DNA of 64,000 nt from positions 28,778,798-28,842,797 of the forward strand of contig CP154957.1 of NCBI GenBank assembly GCA_039621445.1. The letters are read 5' to 3'. This DNA is from Euglena gracilis. Taxonomy: Eukaryota > Euglenida > Euglenophyceae > Euglenales. The notes under the pieces were generated by a model. That model saw only the letters and a program-made list of their open reading frames with translations, was not told the DNA's origin and did no database searches. Shown here piece by piece: positions 11,579 to 20,689 of this stretch (the first letter of the stretch is position 1; each line of letters starts with the position of its first letter). The translations under genes and the position numbers were made by a program.

Positions 11579-12019
11579 GCGAGTTCCCCCGGGTCAGACA
11601 CCCCCCTGATGAGCAGTGCCATTTCTTCTCCTGGATCCCGTCCTCCCCAAGGACGATGGATGTCTGGTGCATAGGTGGGGACCCCCCGCCCCGTTGGGCG
11701 GGTGGACTCACGGCTCATGGCGAGGTGGACTCACGACCCTGCCAAGAATGGAAAATTTCATCTCTGGCGCCCCCCCCCCCCGTCGAACCTGATCGCCATG
11801 CATCCTGATACCAAATCCTTATTTCGACCTTTGACAGGGATTGTGGAAGTGGTGCCTAATTGTGTCCTTTTTGTTGCCACATGTGTGCTTCGCCTTAATT
11901 TCTCCCACACAGGGGGTTGGGTACGTTTTTCAGACCTAGAGGGGTATGGGTGGGATCAGCCAGTCATTGTTGTCTACAGACATTTCTTTAACGCCCAAGG
12001 CCCCCAGTGGGCGGTAAGA

Positions 12020-12112
12020 AGGGCCCTGGCCGGGATGCCCGGCGGGCAGCGGGCGACCAGCTCACGAGACCCCCGGGGGCGCGCCGACTTCAGCAACGAC
12101 GACATCGACTGA
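12020..12112 (+). CDS. Terminal exon with stop codon, probably gene 1
   Basis: The frame reads ALAGMPGGQRATSSRDPRG then RADFSNDDID and stops at TGA 12110-12112. It is about 75 percent GC with G/C third positions. A hydrophilic, acidic-ended tail suits the C-terminus of a membrane protein. The acceptor is not settled (AG at about 12016 or a nonconventional site). GC-rich sequence continues to about 12230 and may be 3' UTR. Confidence 0.5.
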   Translation, partial: RALAGMPGGQRATSSRDPRGRADFSNDDID

Positions 12113-12364
12113 CCCGGCCCGGGCCGCACCCCGCACCGACTGCCGCCGCACGGCGACGGAAGCGACCGGGCATGGCGCTGGCCGGCGGGGTTTGCCCCTG
12201 CCGGCTGCGCTGGCTGCCTCAGCACTGTTGGCATGACCAGCGCTCTGCAGGCCCCAGCGTTTGATATGAGGTGGGTGTGCAGGGTTTAGGTGGGGAGATG
12301 TCCCCCTGGACTGGAGGGGGGTCTGGTCTGGTTTGCATAAGGTGTGTCCGCCCCCCCCCCCCCC

Positions 12365-12615
12365 CCGGGTGGGGTGACTGACAGGTTTTTTCAGAGTGAT
12401 TGACTGGTTTTTGGCTCCAGACCCCCCCCCGGGGGGGTCGGGCAGAGCGAAGTTAGTGCCGGCCATAAGCAGACAAGAAGCCTTTGTGCAACAAAGGAGG
12501 GTCGGGCAGGAATGGCTTTTTTTTTTGGAATTTTGACCAAAATCCTTTGATTTTGGGCCATTTTTGGCCAAGTGGCCAAAGTGACCGACTCCCCCCCCCC
12601 GGGGTAACCCCCCAA
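12365..12615. repeat. R3 repeat (gactgactggttttt motif)
   Basis: C-runs and G-runs bracket a core with ggtgactgacaggttttttcagagtgattgactggttttt, ggcaggaatggc and ttttggccaagtggccaaagtgac. The same order occurs at 36290-36600 and 37700-37955. Noncoding. Confidence 0.7.
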
Positions 12616-13029
12616 ATTTATGCAACCCCTCCAAATTTAAGCAACCCATTGGGAACCCATGAAAAATCCGAATTTTAGCAAACCCTGAAAAAAAAATTGA
12701 AGAGAAAGAAGGGAAAATGCAACAAAATATGAAAGCGAAGCTTAAACAAACATTAAGGGTTAATTAAGCGCAATTATAGGGAAAATAGCCAAATTCATTG
12801 AGTCTGCAGTTCTTTGGGACATTATCATGTTGTTGCATGCATTTTTGCTCTGAAAACCTCCTACTCAGTTTATTTGAACAAGAGAAGACATTTTTTCCGT
12901 TGACCATTTTGTCCGAAGTTAAGCAACCCCTCAGTGTGTATGGTGAAACCCAATTTAAACAACCCCCAAAATTTAGCAACCCCTTGGGTGAAATCCGAAT
13001 TTAAGCAAGCGGGTTGCTTTAATTTGGGG

Positions 13030-14260
13030 CCCGCCAAATGGTCAAATTCTTCTTTCCGGTGCTTCGCCGAATTTTTTGACAATTTTTTGCCCCAGAAGTG
13101 CCCAAGATGGCATTTTTTGGCCGATTTTGGTGGGGCAATTTTTTTCAGCCCGGCGCCCCAAGCGCTGGGCTGAAAATCGGTCACCCAGACCAAGCACCTA
13201 TGCCGACCGCAGCCGACCGCAGCCGACCGCAGCCGACCGCAGCCGACCGCGGCCGACCGCGGGTTTCAGGACTGTCATAGGTGGGTTGCCGACCGCAGCC
13301 GACCGCAGCCGACCGCAGCTGACCGCAGCCGACCGCGCAACTTTTTTCTAATTGATGTCAATTTTTCAGTGAGAATGAGGAATTAAGCTCATTTTTATCC
13401 CAGATTTTTGAGATTTTTCTGGCTCATCTGGCTCATGTTGTCACTTTTGGCCACTTTTGGCCTCTTTTGGCCATTTTAGGTCGCTTTTGTTCCTTTTTGG
13501 CCCATTTGTCACCATGATTCACCCATTTTGACCCATTTTGACTATTTTTGGCCATTTTTTGCCCGTTTCTTCTAATTTTGGGCCATTTTGTCCTGCTCTT
13601 GAGCCATTTCGGGCCATTTTGGGCCATTTTTTGACCATTTAAAGCCATTTTCGATCTTTTTTTTGTGTTATTTTTGCCCATTTTTTGGTCTTTTTTTTGG
13701 TCCAATTTGACCGTTTTTGAGCTTTGCGCCAGTTTGTTGCCAAAAGTGAACAAAAGCTGCTAAAGTGACCAAAATTGGCCAAAAGCAGGGCCATGTTGCG
13801 CCATTTTTGGCTTTTTTGGACCACTTTGGGCATTTTTTGGGCAAAAGCAACAAAAGTGACCAAAAGAAAGCAAAAGGCAGGAAAAAATGGGCAAAGGCTG
13901 CAAAAAGTGACCAAAAGTGGCCAAAAGCAGTCCAAAAGCATCAAAAATTGGCCAAAAGCAGTGAAAAGTGGCCAAAAGTCGGCAACAGTGGATTGTGTGA
14001 TTGTGATATATGCTCATTTTTTGTTGGCCTGCCCCCACCTACGGCCGACTAATTTGCCGACCGCTGCCGATCGCAGCCGACCGCAGCCGACCGCGTCCGA
14101 CCGCAGCCGACCGCGGCCGACCGCAGCCGACCGCGAGCTAAAATTTGGAGTCTGTCATAGGTGCTTGACCCAGACCTCGCCGCTGTTTAGGTGGGGTTAC
14201 CCCCCCCCCCCCGTCCTGGAATGGAGGGGGGTCCAACGCCCCCCACTTGCCCTTTTTTTG
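13030..14260. repeat. R1-like element interrupted by the 13192-14167 element
   Basis: R1 core motifs (cggtgcttcgccgaattttttgac, cccagaagtgcccaagatggcattttt, aaaatcggtcacccagac) run to 13191 and resume at 14168 (cagacctcgccgctgtttaggtgggg). Without the inserted element this reads like the core of the intact R1 copy at 32174-32576 (ggtcaccctgaccgcgccactgtttagg). This is a nested insertion. Confidence 0.75.
13192..14167 (+). mobile_element. TIR element with exact 8-bp target duplication (sister of 8803-10021)
   Basis: The ends are CAAGCACCTATG and CATAGGTGCTTG, perfect inverted repeats of 12 bp. The flanks are ACCCAGAC at 13184-13191 and ACCCAGAC at 14168-14175. The interior matches 8803-10021 in order: agccgaccgc arrays, a gatgtcaatttttcagtgaga segment, ttttggcc runs, ggattgtgtgattgtgat, then a second agccgaccgc array. 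It is shorter by about 240 bp because one run of the middle block is missing. No coding capacity. Confidence 0.9.
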
Positions 14261-14725
14261 AACCTTGGCTGGTCTCTGTGCCAGCCAACACCATTTCTGA
14301 CCACAGCCTGATTCCACAGCCTTCGGATAAAGTAGCCCCGCCTGGACAACCAGACTCTTTACATTTCTCTTTGACGCTGACCCCTCTTCATTGTCCCAAA
14401 ACTAACCAACCAGGAACGCCTTTCAGAACTCAAATTTGTTTTTTCTAAGTGCTTGGAAACCTTGAAAGCAGATTCAGCAAGACAAATCAACACATCTTTT
14501 TTTCTCATGGAGGGTTGAATGTCTCATTTGTCCACTCAACCCTGGCAATTCACTCACCACATTTCTTTATTTTGATGTGTTTTATTTCTAATTTGCTCAA
14601 GATCTTCTGTTGTTGATCCTCCCCCAACAAATCGCTTTTTTCCTTTCTGTCTCAGCTGAAAATGGGACATACAACAAGCATATTTGTTGACTGCTGAAGT
14701 GTAACATCGATTTTACCCCTTCCCC
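14261..14725. other. No gene recognised
   Basis: AT-richer unique sequence. The open frame at 14191-14448 shows no family features and has no third-position GC bias. Confidence 0.4.
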
Positions 14726-14726
14726 A

Positions 14727-15115
14727 CGCTTCGATATAAGGGGGTGCACGGGGTTTAGTTGGGGGGGGGTGTCCCCTCACACCCTACTGGACCGAAGGGG
14801 CGTCCGGACCTCCCACCTGCCAAGGGCGTCCAGACCGACCCGGGGTGTACGGGACCCCCGCAAAAAGGTCAAATTTTCCCTCCAGCGTTTCACGCCGAAT
14901 TTTTTTTGGCATTTTTGACAAAGTTTTGTCCAAAAAAGTGCCCAAAATGCCACTTTGTCCGTTTTGGGTGTCAAAAATCTTCGGTCACCCAGACTGTGTC
15001 ACTTTTTAGGTGGGGGGGGGGTGTGTCCCCCCCCCCTGCTGGACCGGGGGGGGGTCGGATCCCCTCCACCTGCCCTCATTTTGAAACCTTCCCCCCTGTT
15101 CGTCTCACCCCTAGG
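14727..15115. repeat. R1-like repeat
   Basis: It starts with gcttcgatataaggggg, like the R1 left end cagggttcgatataagg, followed by gtttagttggg, C-runs, a cgaattttttttggcatttttgac core and a second gtgtcactttttaggtgggg block. The right TIR is not recognisable. Degenerate copy. Confidence 0.65.
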
Positions 15116-15900
15116 GTTGAACAAACATAAAAAATGAGACATAAATGCAAAATATCAGCTTCAAATTTCAGGCATCATTACATTGCGAGTCTGAGTGAAG
15201 TAAAAAGCTTCAAACTCATGAAATTCACATTTTTGGATCAAGAAAATATTCATATAAAATATATGCGTGTTGATTAAACAAAAAAAATGATAACTCTGTT
15301 GATCCAAATGCCTCAAAATTGTCCTTTTTCTCACACCTTCCTTTGATTAGTTTCCGTCATGGGAACTTCTTTTTTGCGTCAAAAAAAAAATGCAAGAAAC
15401 AGGCCCTTTGAAGAACTGGGCAATTTGGCACGTAGCTTTTTTTTTCACCCTTCACGTTTCGGTGCTTTCCATCAGGGCTGATGTGTGATGGTCGCGGCAT
15501 TCATCTCTTCTCCCTTTTGCTGATGACTTATTTCTTGAAGTGTGTCCTCTGAATTGCATCATCATGCTTTCATCATCTTATTTTGATGTTTTGGGGATGC
15601 CCAGCCCACAACCCAGCACTGCGTTGAAATGGACCGTTCAGCCCATTTTCAACCTTTTTGAGGAAATCCAAAAATGCCCCCCCCCCCCCGTGTCCAACGA
15701 ACACCCGAGCCTAACACACAACCCACAAGTTTCGCCACCTGAGTGTTGTTGGACATGGGTGGGGGAGCAGGACCTGACTCACTGACACACATTTCGTAAA
15801 GCAGTTGGTTTAACAGCCTGCTGCCCAGTGCCACACGTTGCACACGCAATGCCCACACAGTGCCACGCAGTGCCCACAGTGCCTACACAGCACCATAAAG
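15116..15900. other. No gene recognised
   Basis: AT-rich sequence with several A and T runs, then a cacgcagtgcc/cacacagtgcc short-repeat zone at 15825-15910. No exon could be supported. Confidence 0.4.
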
Positions 15901-16335
15901 TGCCACACCAGCTTTTCTTACGCCGCAGGGGGACCCTACGCCCCGGGGGACCAGCCAGGTTGGCAGGGGGTCCAGCTAGGGGGTCCAGCCAGCTCCTTTT
16001 TCCCAGCCAGCACCTCCCAGGCGAAGTCTCTCCTGGGGGGGGGGGGGCGGCACTGAAATAGAGTTCGGGCAAGCCCGGCGAAGCTGGGCTGGACCGAAAA
16101 AAAAAATTCGGTGCAAATTGCCGACAGATTTTGAAAAAGGGGCCAAAATGGCCAATCCACCTCCAAATTTTGGCTGAAAATGCCAAGCCAGCTGGATTTG
16201 TTCGTGTTGGGGCATTTTTTTGGTACCCCCCCCCCCCGGTCCAGCTCCCAACCTTCTGGACTCCCCCTCGGACCCCCCTTAGGGCCAGCACTTAGCCAGC
16301 ACTTTTTTTCCAGCCGGCTTTCGGAAACCCCCAGG
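15900..16335. repeat. R7 repeat (ccagccagcacc motif)
   Basis: Repeated ccagccagcac and ccagcccggcgaagc motifs, a central attttggctgaaaatgccaa and terminal C-run/G-run blocks. Relatives are at 18990-19075 and 36860-37150. Confidence 0.55.
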
Positions 16336-16339
16336 GTCT

Positions 16340-17085
16340 GTAAAACCCTGTGCCACACAGTGTCTGCGCAGTTTCAGAGTGCCCACGCAGTGCCACACAG
16401 TGTTGTAGCTGTGGGCTGGGAACCCTCAAGCTTTTCACAGACGCCAGTAATTATTTCCTTCTCTCCGACACGATGGGGAACACCCTTCCCAAGTGGCCCA
16501 AGGCCAGGGGTCTGGCCTTTGAGGGTCATTTGAGTGAAGAAACCTGCTTCTCTTTCCAAATTCATACCATACCTCCTTTTTGTTATCAAATGCTCAGCCT
16601 TGGCCAGTGTTTGGCTTGCCGGGGGGGGGGGCAAAAGTTGGGGAAAGTGGGGAACGATATTGCAGAACGTTCTTAGGAATGGAAACCGACAGGACGTCCA
16701 CAACGCCCTGGAACCCGAATTAAATGACCGACAATTGCTCTCTCCCAACGATAATGGTTGTGCATGTTTGCACACAGGTGTATTTTTTGAAGTGCAAGTC
16801 ACGGTTCTCAAAGCTGCTTCAGTTGGAATGACAAAAATAAAAGTGTTCCCGCCCCATTTGGGCTCATATGATGCCTCTTCTGCGCAGATTGCAAACTTGA
16901 ATAACTGTCCAGTTTCAATGATTTTCTGAAATTATGTAAACGATGAGATTCAAACCGTTTTCCGCCATTGCATTTGCACGCCATCGTGGCTTTTTCACGA
17001 AGTTTCCTCTGCATTTTGAGTGGAGTGGCTGACTTGACTTGATTGCGCCACAGGGCCTGATTTAAGGGGGGCTTTCGGCCAGTTA
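16340..17085. other. No gene recognised; weak exon-like patch
   Basis: The frame around 16460-16530 (SDTMGNTLPKWPKARGLAF) and that around 16670-16750 (NRQDVHNALEPELNDRQLL) have some coding character but no boundaries or homology I can defend. Confidence 0.25.
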
Positions 17086-17087
17086 GG

Positions 17088-17345
17088 TTAGTTAGGTGGG
17101 GTCCCCCCCGAAATCCCCTTGACCGCAGGTGCGGTCCGTCCCCCCCCCCCAACCTGCCAAGAGGGACCTGGGGGATGCTTGGGACCCCCCCCCCCCAAAG
17201 GTCGGTTTGTTTCCTTCCAGCGGTCGTTCCAAGAACTTTCACTCCATTTTGGCTGTCCCATTGTTTCGGTCGGGGGTATCTCTCCATCTCCCTGGCCGGA
17301 GTGGGTTTCCGACCCACCCTACCACCATCCGTTATATCGAACACT
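17088..17345. repeat. R1-like repeat
   Basis: Runs from ttaggtggggtcccccccg through accgcaggtgcggtccg to ccgttatatcgaacactc, the last matching the R1 right end ccttatatcgaaccctg. The left TIR is missing. Confidence 0.6.
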
Positions 17346-17610
17346 CCCCCAGAAGTTGATGACTGATTTTCGACCCTCCCCCCAAGGGACAGCAGGCAAC
17401 GGCATGAACCCATGGAAAGACTGCACAACCTCTGATTTCCACCGCAGGGCCAGTGGACAAGGGCCATGCTATACGACGTGTGGTGGCTACTGGGACTCTG
17501 CAGGTTTGCAGCTTGCAGCAGCACTGCACACCATATTGACCCAAATGCTCATGACCCGTGACCTCCCCAAAGAGAGCACCCCTCAAAAAATAGGACCTCC
17601 AACAAAACAG

Positions 17611-17836
17611 TAACCCCCCCAAAAGACCTGGAGGGGTCCTTGCTCCTGGCGGGGGCCGAATAACTTGGCGGGGGGAGGGGCAAAAAAGATGGTTCCAGTA
17701 GCTTGGCACCCCCGTTTTAGGCAAAATTTATTTATGGCGCTGAAAAGAGGGCCCAAAATAACCTGGCGGGGGGGCAGGGCCAAAAGTTGGTTCCAATAAC
17801 CTGGCACCCCGCCAGGTTATTTGGGGGGGGGGGTTA
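17611..17836 (-). mobile_element. TIR element, inverted copy of 7282-7518
   Basis: It begins taacccccccaaaagacc and ends aggttatttgggggggggggtta. Read on the minus strand it matches 7282-7518 throughout, including ccaacttttggccctgcc, gcgccataaataaattttg and aggagcaaggacccctcc. The two copies lie about 10 kb apart in opposite orientation. Confidence 0.85.
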
Positions 17837-18146
17837 CCCCTCCTGGGCCGGCCAAGCAAAATCTAAAATAAGGCCCCCAAACACGAGCAGAAGCAAAGGC
17901 ACCAGAAACGGTGAAAATATGCCCAAAAATCATTGAAGCGATCGAGGTTGTGAAATATGAGAACTTTTGAGACCCAAAAAAATCATGATCTCAATATGCT
18001 CCAATTCTTAATATGGTGCGAAGCGCTGAAGGATTTTGGGGGGTGTTTTGGGACCGAACAGTGATGCCTTTTGGGCCCTGATCAACCCACAAACCTCCTT
18101 TCTGGAATTTCTTCCCCCCCCCCAGTTTACATAGGTACTAGGCAAC

Positions 18147-18372
18147 TAAACCCCCCTCCCAAATAACACCCCCCCCCCCCGGTGTGCTATTTGGGCACCC
18201 GAACTGGGGCCCCAGGGGGGGGGTGTTATTTGGGGGGGGTGCGTTATTCTTACATGGAAAACCAAAGGAAAACAGGGGGGGGGGTGTTATTTTGGGCGCT
18301 CGAAATTGGCCCCCGAGGGGGGGGGTGTTATTTATATTATATTTGGGGGGTGTTATTTGGCAGGGGGTGTAA
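18147..18372. mobile_element. TIR element, TAAACCCCC...GGGGGTGTA family
   Basis: The left end ctaaacccccctcccaaataacacc is matched inverted by ggtgttatttggcagggggtgtaa. Inner subterminal copies (ggggtgttattt) occur four times. No coding capacity. Confidence 0.7.
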
Positions 18373-18519
18373 CTGGACAGGAATGTTTTACAGCTCTAAT
18401 GCACTGCAGCATCAATACCCACCTTCCTCCATTTCTTGCCATTACCGTGATTACATTTTTTTTCCTGCATGCTTCAGGATGAAAGCATGGATTCTCCCAA
18501 CCCTGACCCTCCCCTGACC

Positions 18520-18552
18520 CCAGCCCGAACCCTAACCCTAACCCTAACCCAA
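18520..18552. repeat. Interstitial telomere-like repeat
   Basis: Four to five units of CCCTAA (ccctaaccctaacccta), embedded in cctgaccccagcccg variants. It is too short to be a telomere. Confidence 0.7.
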
Positions 18553-18737
18553 TGTTTGTTTAAGGGTCGCATTATGCTGAGCACCCCCAATGAATATTCT
18601 CGGTATTCTCGATATTCTAACCCCTGCAAGCAAGGCGTAAAACCATCAATTTCCCTCCAAAACAGCACACGTAAACAAAAACAATCAGCGCAATAAGAAT
18701 GAGGCATTATCAACGCCAAATAAAGCATCAAATAAAC

Positions 18738-18740
18738 ATT

Positions 18741-18775
<35 letters not shown>

Positions 18776-18862
18776 GTACATGTACATGTACATGTACATG
18801 TACATATACATATGCATATGCATATGCATATACATATACATCTATAATCCAGAAATTAAAAT
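18738..18862. repeat. (CATATA)n/(CATGTA)n hexanucleotide array
   Basis: Uninterrupted hexamers acatat, acatgt and gcatat. Both strands are open by chance. Confidence 0.9.
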
Positions 18863-19198
18863 AATAATAAATAATAATAAATAATGCCAGATGATATAGC
18901 AAATAATTAAAATGTGTATTTTGGGGTCCTTTTGAGTTTGAAATTTTCACCCAAACACATCCCCCCCCCAAACAACACACCCTCTTTTGGCCCCCGACTT
19001 GCCAGGAGGGGGGGGGGGGGGTCCAGCCAGCACCTATTTTCCAGCCGGCACCCTTTCCACCCGGCTGGCTGAACTCCCTCGGTCCTTCAGAAACCCCGGC
19101 TTGCTTGGTTTCTCTCTTATGTGTTTGGCAGGGGAAATGGCATATTATTATTATTGGGGGTATATTATGCGGGCGGAGGTTTAGCTCATGCTGCCCCC

Positions 19199-19346
19199 GT
19201 CCCCGTTCTCCCAGTGCCATGGGTGACCATCGGCATGTGCGTAGCAGCCGGTGTGTGCATCTGCGGAGGCTTGGCGTGGCTCTTCCTACGGCCCCAGAAG
19301 GGAAACCTGTCGGTCCTGGTGCTGCCCGCCGACACTGATGAAACTG
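19199..19346 (+). CDS. Gene 2 exon: transmembrane segment
   Basis: It reads VPVLPVPWVTIGMCVAAGVC then ICGGLAWLFLRPQKGNLSVL then VLPADTDETG. One strong membrane helix (about residues 8-31) is followed by a cytosol-like loop. Third positions are mainly G or C. The upstream ctgcccccgtc fits CTG plus 5 nt plus exon, and a GT follows at 19347. A possible relationship is the last helix of NIPA/DUF803-type transporters (glycine-rich helix then LP loop), but I cannot confirm it. It may belong with gene 1 if the stop at 12112 is not gene 1's end. Confidence 0.6.
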
Positions 19347-20036
19347 GTGTGGCATGTCAGTGCCAAAAAAAAAATAGTTATCACCCATTCTGTTTTTGGG
19401 GGGGTATTCCGTTCATTGGCTATCGGTGCAACCCTCCCCTCCCCGGCACCCTTCTCGTTAAAGCCGGTTTCCGTTGTCACAGGTGTGCTGGGTGTGCCGC
19501 TGCAAGTACTGTGTGATCCATCCAATGCCTTGGGTGGCGAAACTGCCCAGACTGAGGGTTTTGCTGTTTTTTTTTTCTGCAAAGGTTTTCTCTGTGGGGG
19601 GGAAAAGTTGCTTCGAGTTTTCAGAAAGGGGGTTCGGTTGTACGTGTGAGTGTCCAGTCTCCCAGTCGCTCATATTTTTCAGCCAAAAATTGCTCAGCAT
19701 TGATTTCGGTACAAATCAACAGTTGAATTTTTCAGCCCAAAGTTTCAAACCTCTCATCAGGAAAGGGTATGAAGAATTTACATAACACATTGCTTTGGGT
19801 AGTGCCTGAAGGATGTTCTCAATTTAATTTGCATTGGGGGAATGAAACAAAATTTTCTGAGGTCCCAACGTTTTTTTGGGGCTACCCCTTTTCTGAAGAG
19901 TGCGAGAATGTTGTCCTGGTGGGCTGATTGAGATCTTGTCGTCATTCCGTGGATGACACTCAACGGAGTTACATCATTCAGCGGAGCAGATGCGCGAACT
20001 CTGTTTCAGAACCGTTGCCGATTCCATTCCCCCAAG

Positions 20037-20407
20037 TAACCCCCCCCTCTAAAAAGTGCACGGCTGCACACATTTTAAGGACGTAGTTTCGGACCCCAAG
20101 GGGTGCGCACTTATTAGGGCACTACGCACTTATTGGGCAAAGCCCAAAACGCCTCTTTTTCAGTTTTCCCCCTTCTTGTGATGTCAAGCAATGATTCAAG
20201 TAATTATGTGTCAAATTTGGGTTTGGCCGATAAAAATATTTGGTCTGAGAAGGAGAGTTCTGAGAACTTTGTGTGCTTTCCAACCTGAAATGTGGCTTTT
20301 GGGGGGATGCGCTTTTTTAGGGAGGTAGTTTCGGACCCTTGGGGGGTTCGCACTTATTAGGGCACTGCGCAATTCGGGCACTGCACACTTATTAGGGGGT
20401 GGGTTTA
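20037..20407. mobile_element. TIR element, GTAACCCCC...GGGTTTA family
   Basis: The left end gtaacccccccctctaaaaagtgcac matches inverted the right end gcacacttattagggggtgggttta. Both ends have inner copies of cgcacttattagggcac and ggtagtttcggaccc. No coding capacity. Confidence 0.7.
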
Positions 20408-20508
20408 GTTCCCGAAGTCCGAAGAACACGCGCGCCTTTGGCGGCACAGTGCTGAGCCTGGAAGGTTTGCCCCAGGTTGGGTGACTCCCCCCAGGCTGGG
20501 CTGGTTTC

Positions 20509-20689
20509 GCCCCCTGAGCCCACGCCCGCCTACGCCATCGGGCGGCGTGCGTCGTGCGCTTCGCTGGACAGCTCCACCTTCAAGGACGACCCCGGCCCCC
20601 ACACGGAGGACGGCCGGAAGGCGCGGAGGAGCCCCGCCGTGTTCGGGCCCTTGGTGGCCGTCCCGTCTCAGCCCGCGAAGGAGGTGTGA
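20509..20689 (+). CDS. Gene 2 terminal exon (hydrophilic C-terminus)
   Basis: It reads SPPEPTPAYAIGRRASCASL then DSSTFKDDPGPHTEDGRKAR then RSPAVFGPLVAVPSQPAKEV and stops at TGA 20687-20689. Nearly all third positions are G or C. No domain is recognised; it is a Ser/Pro-rich cytoplasmic-type tail with a possible basophilic phosphorylation site (RRAS). Upstream ctg-gtttc before the exon matches the CTG plus 5 nt acceptor geometry, but the partner arm is not identified. Confidence 0.65.

Noticed and set aside
9000-13980. ttttggcc/ccaaaa tracts as CRISPR-like or direct-repeat arrays
   Set aside because: Irregular spacing and no unique spacers; they are the low-complexity interior of two sister TIR elements.
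18520-18552. True telomere or chromosome end
   Set aside because: Only four to five units, internal, followed by ordinary sequence and gene exons.
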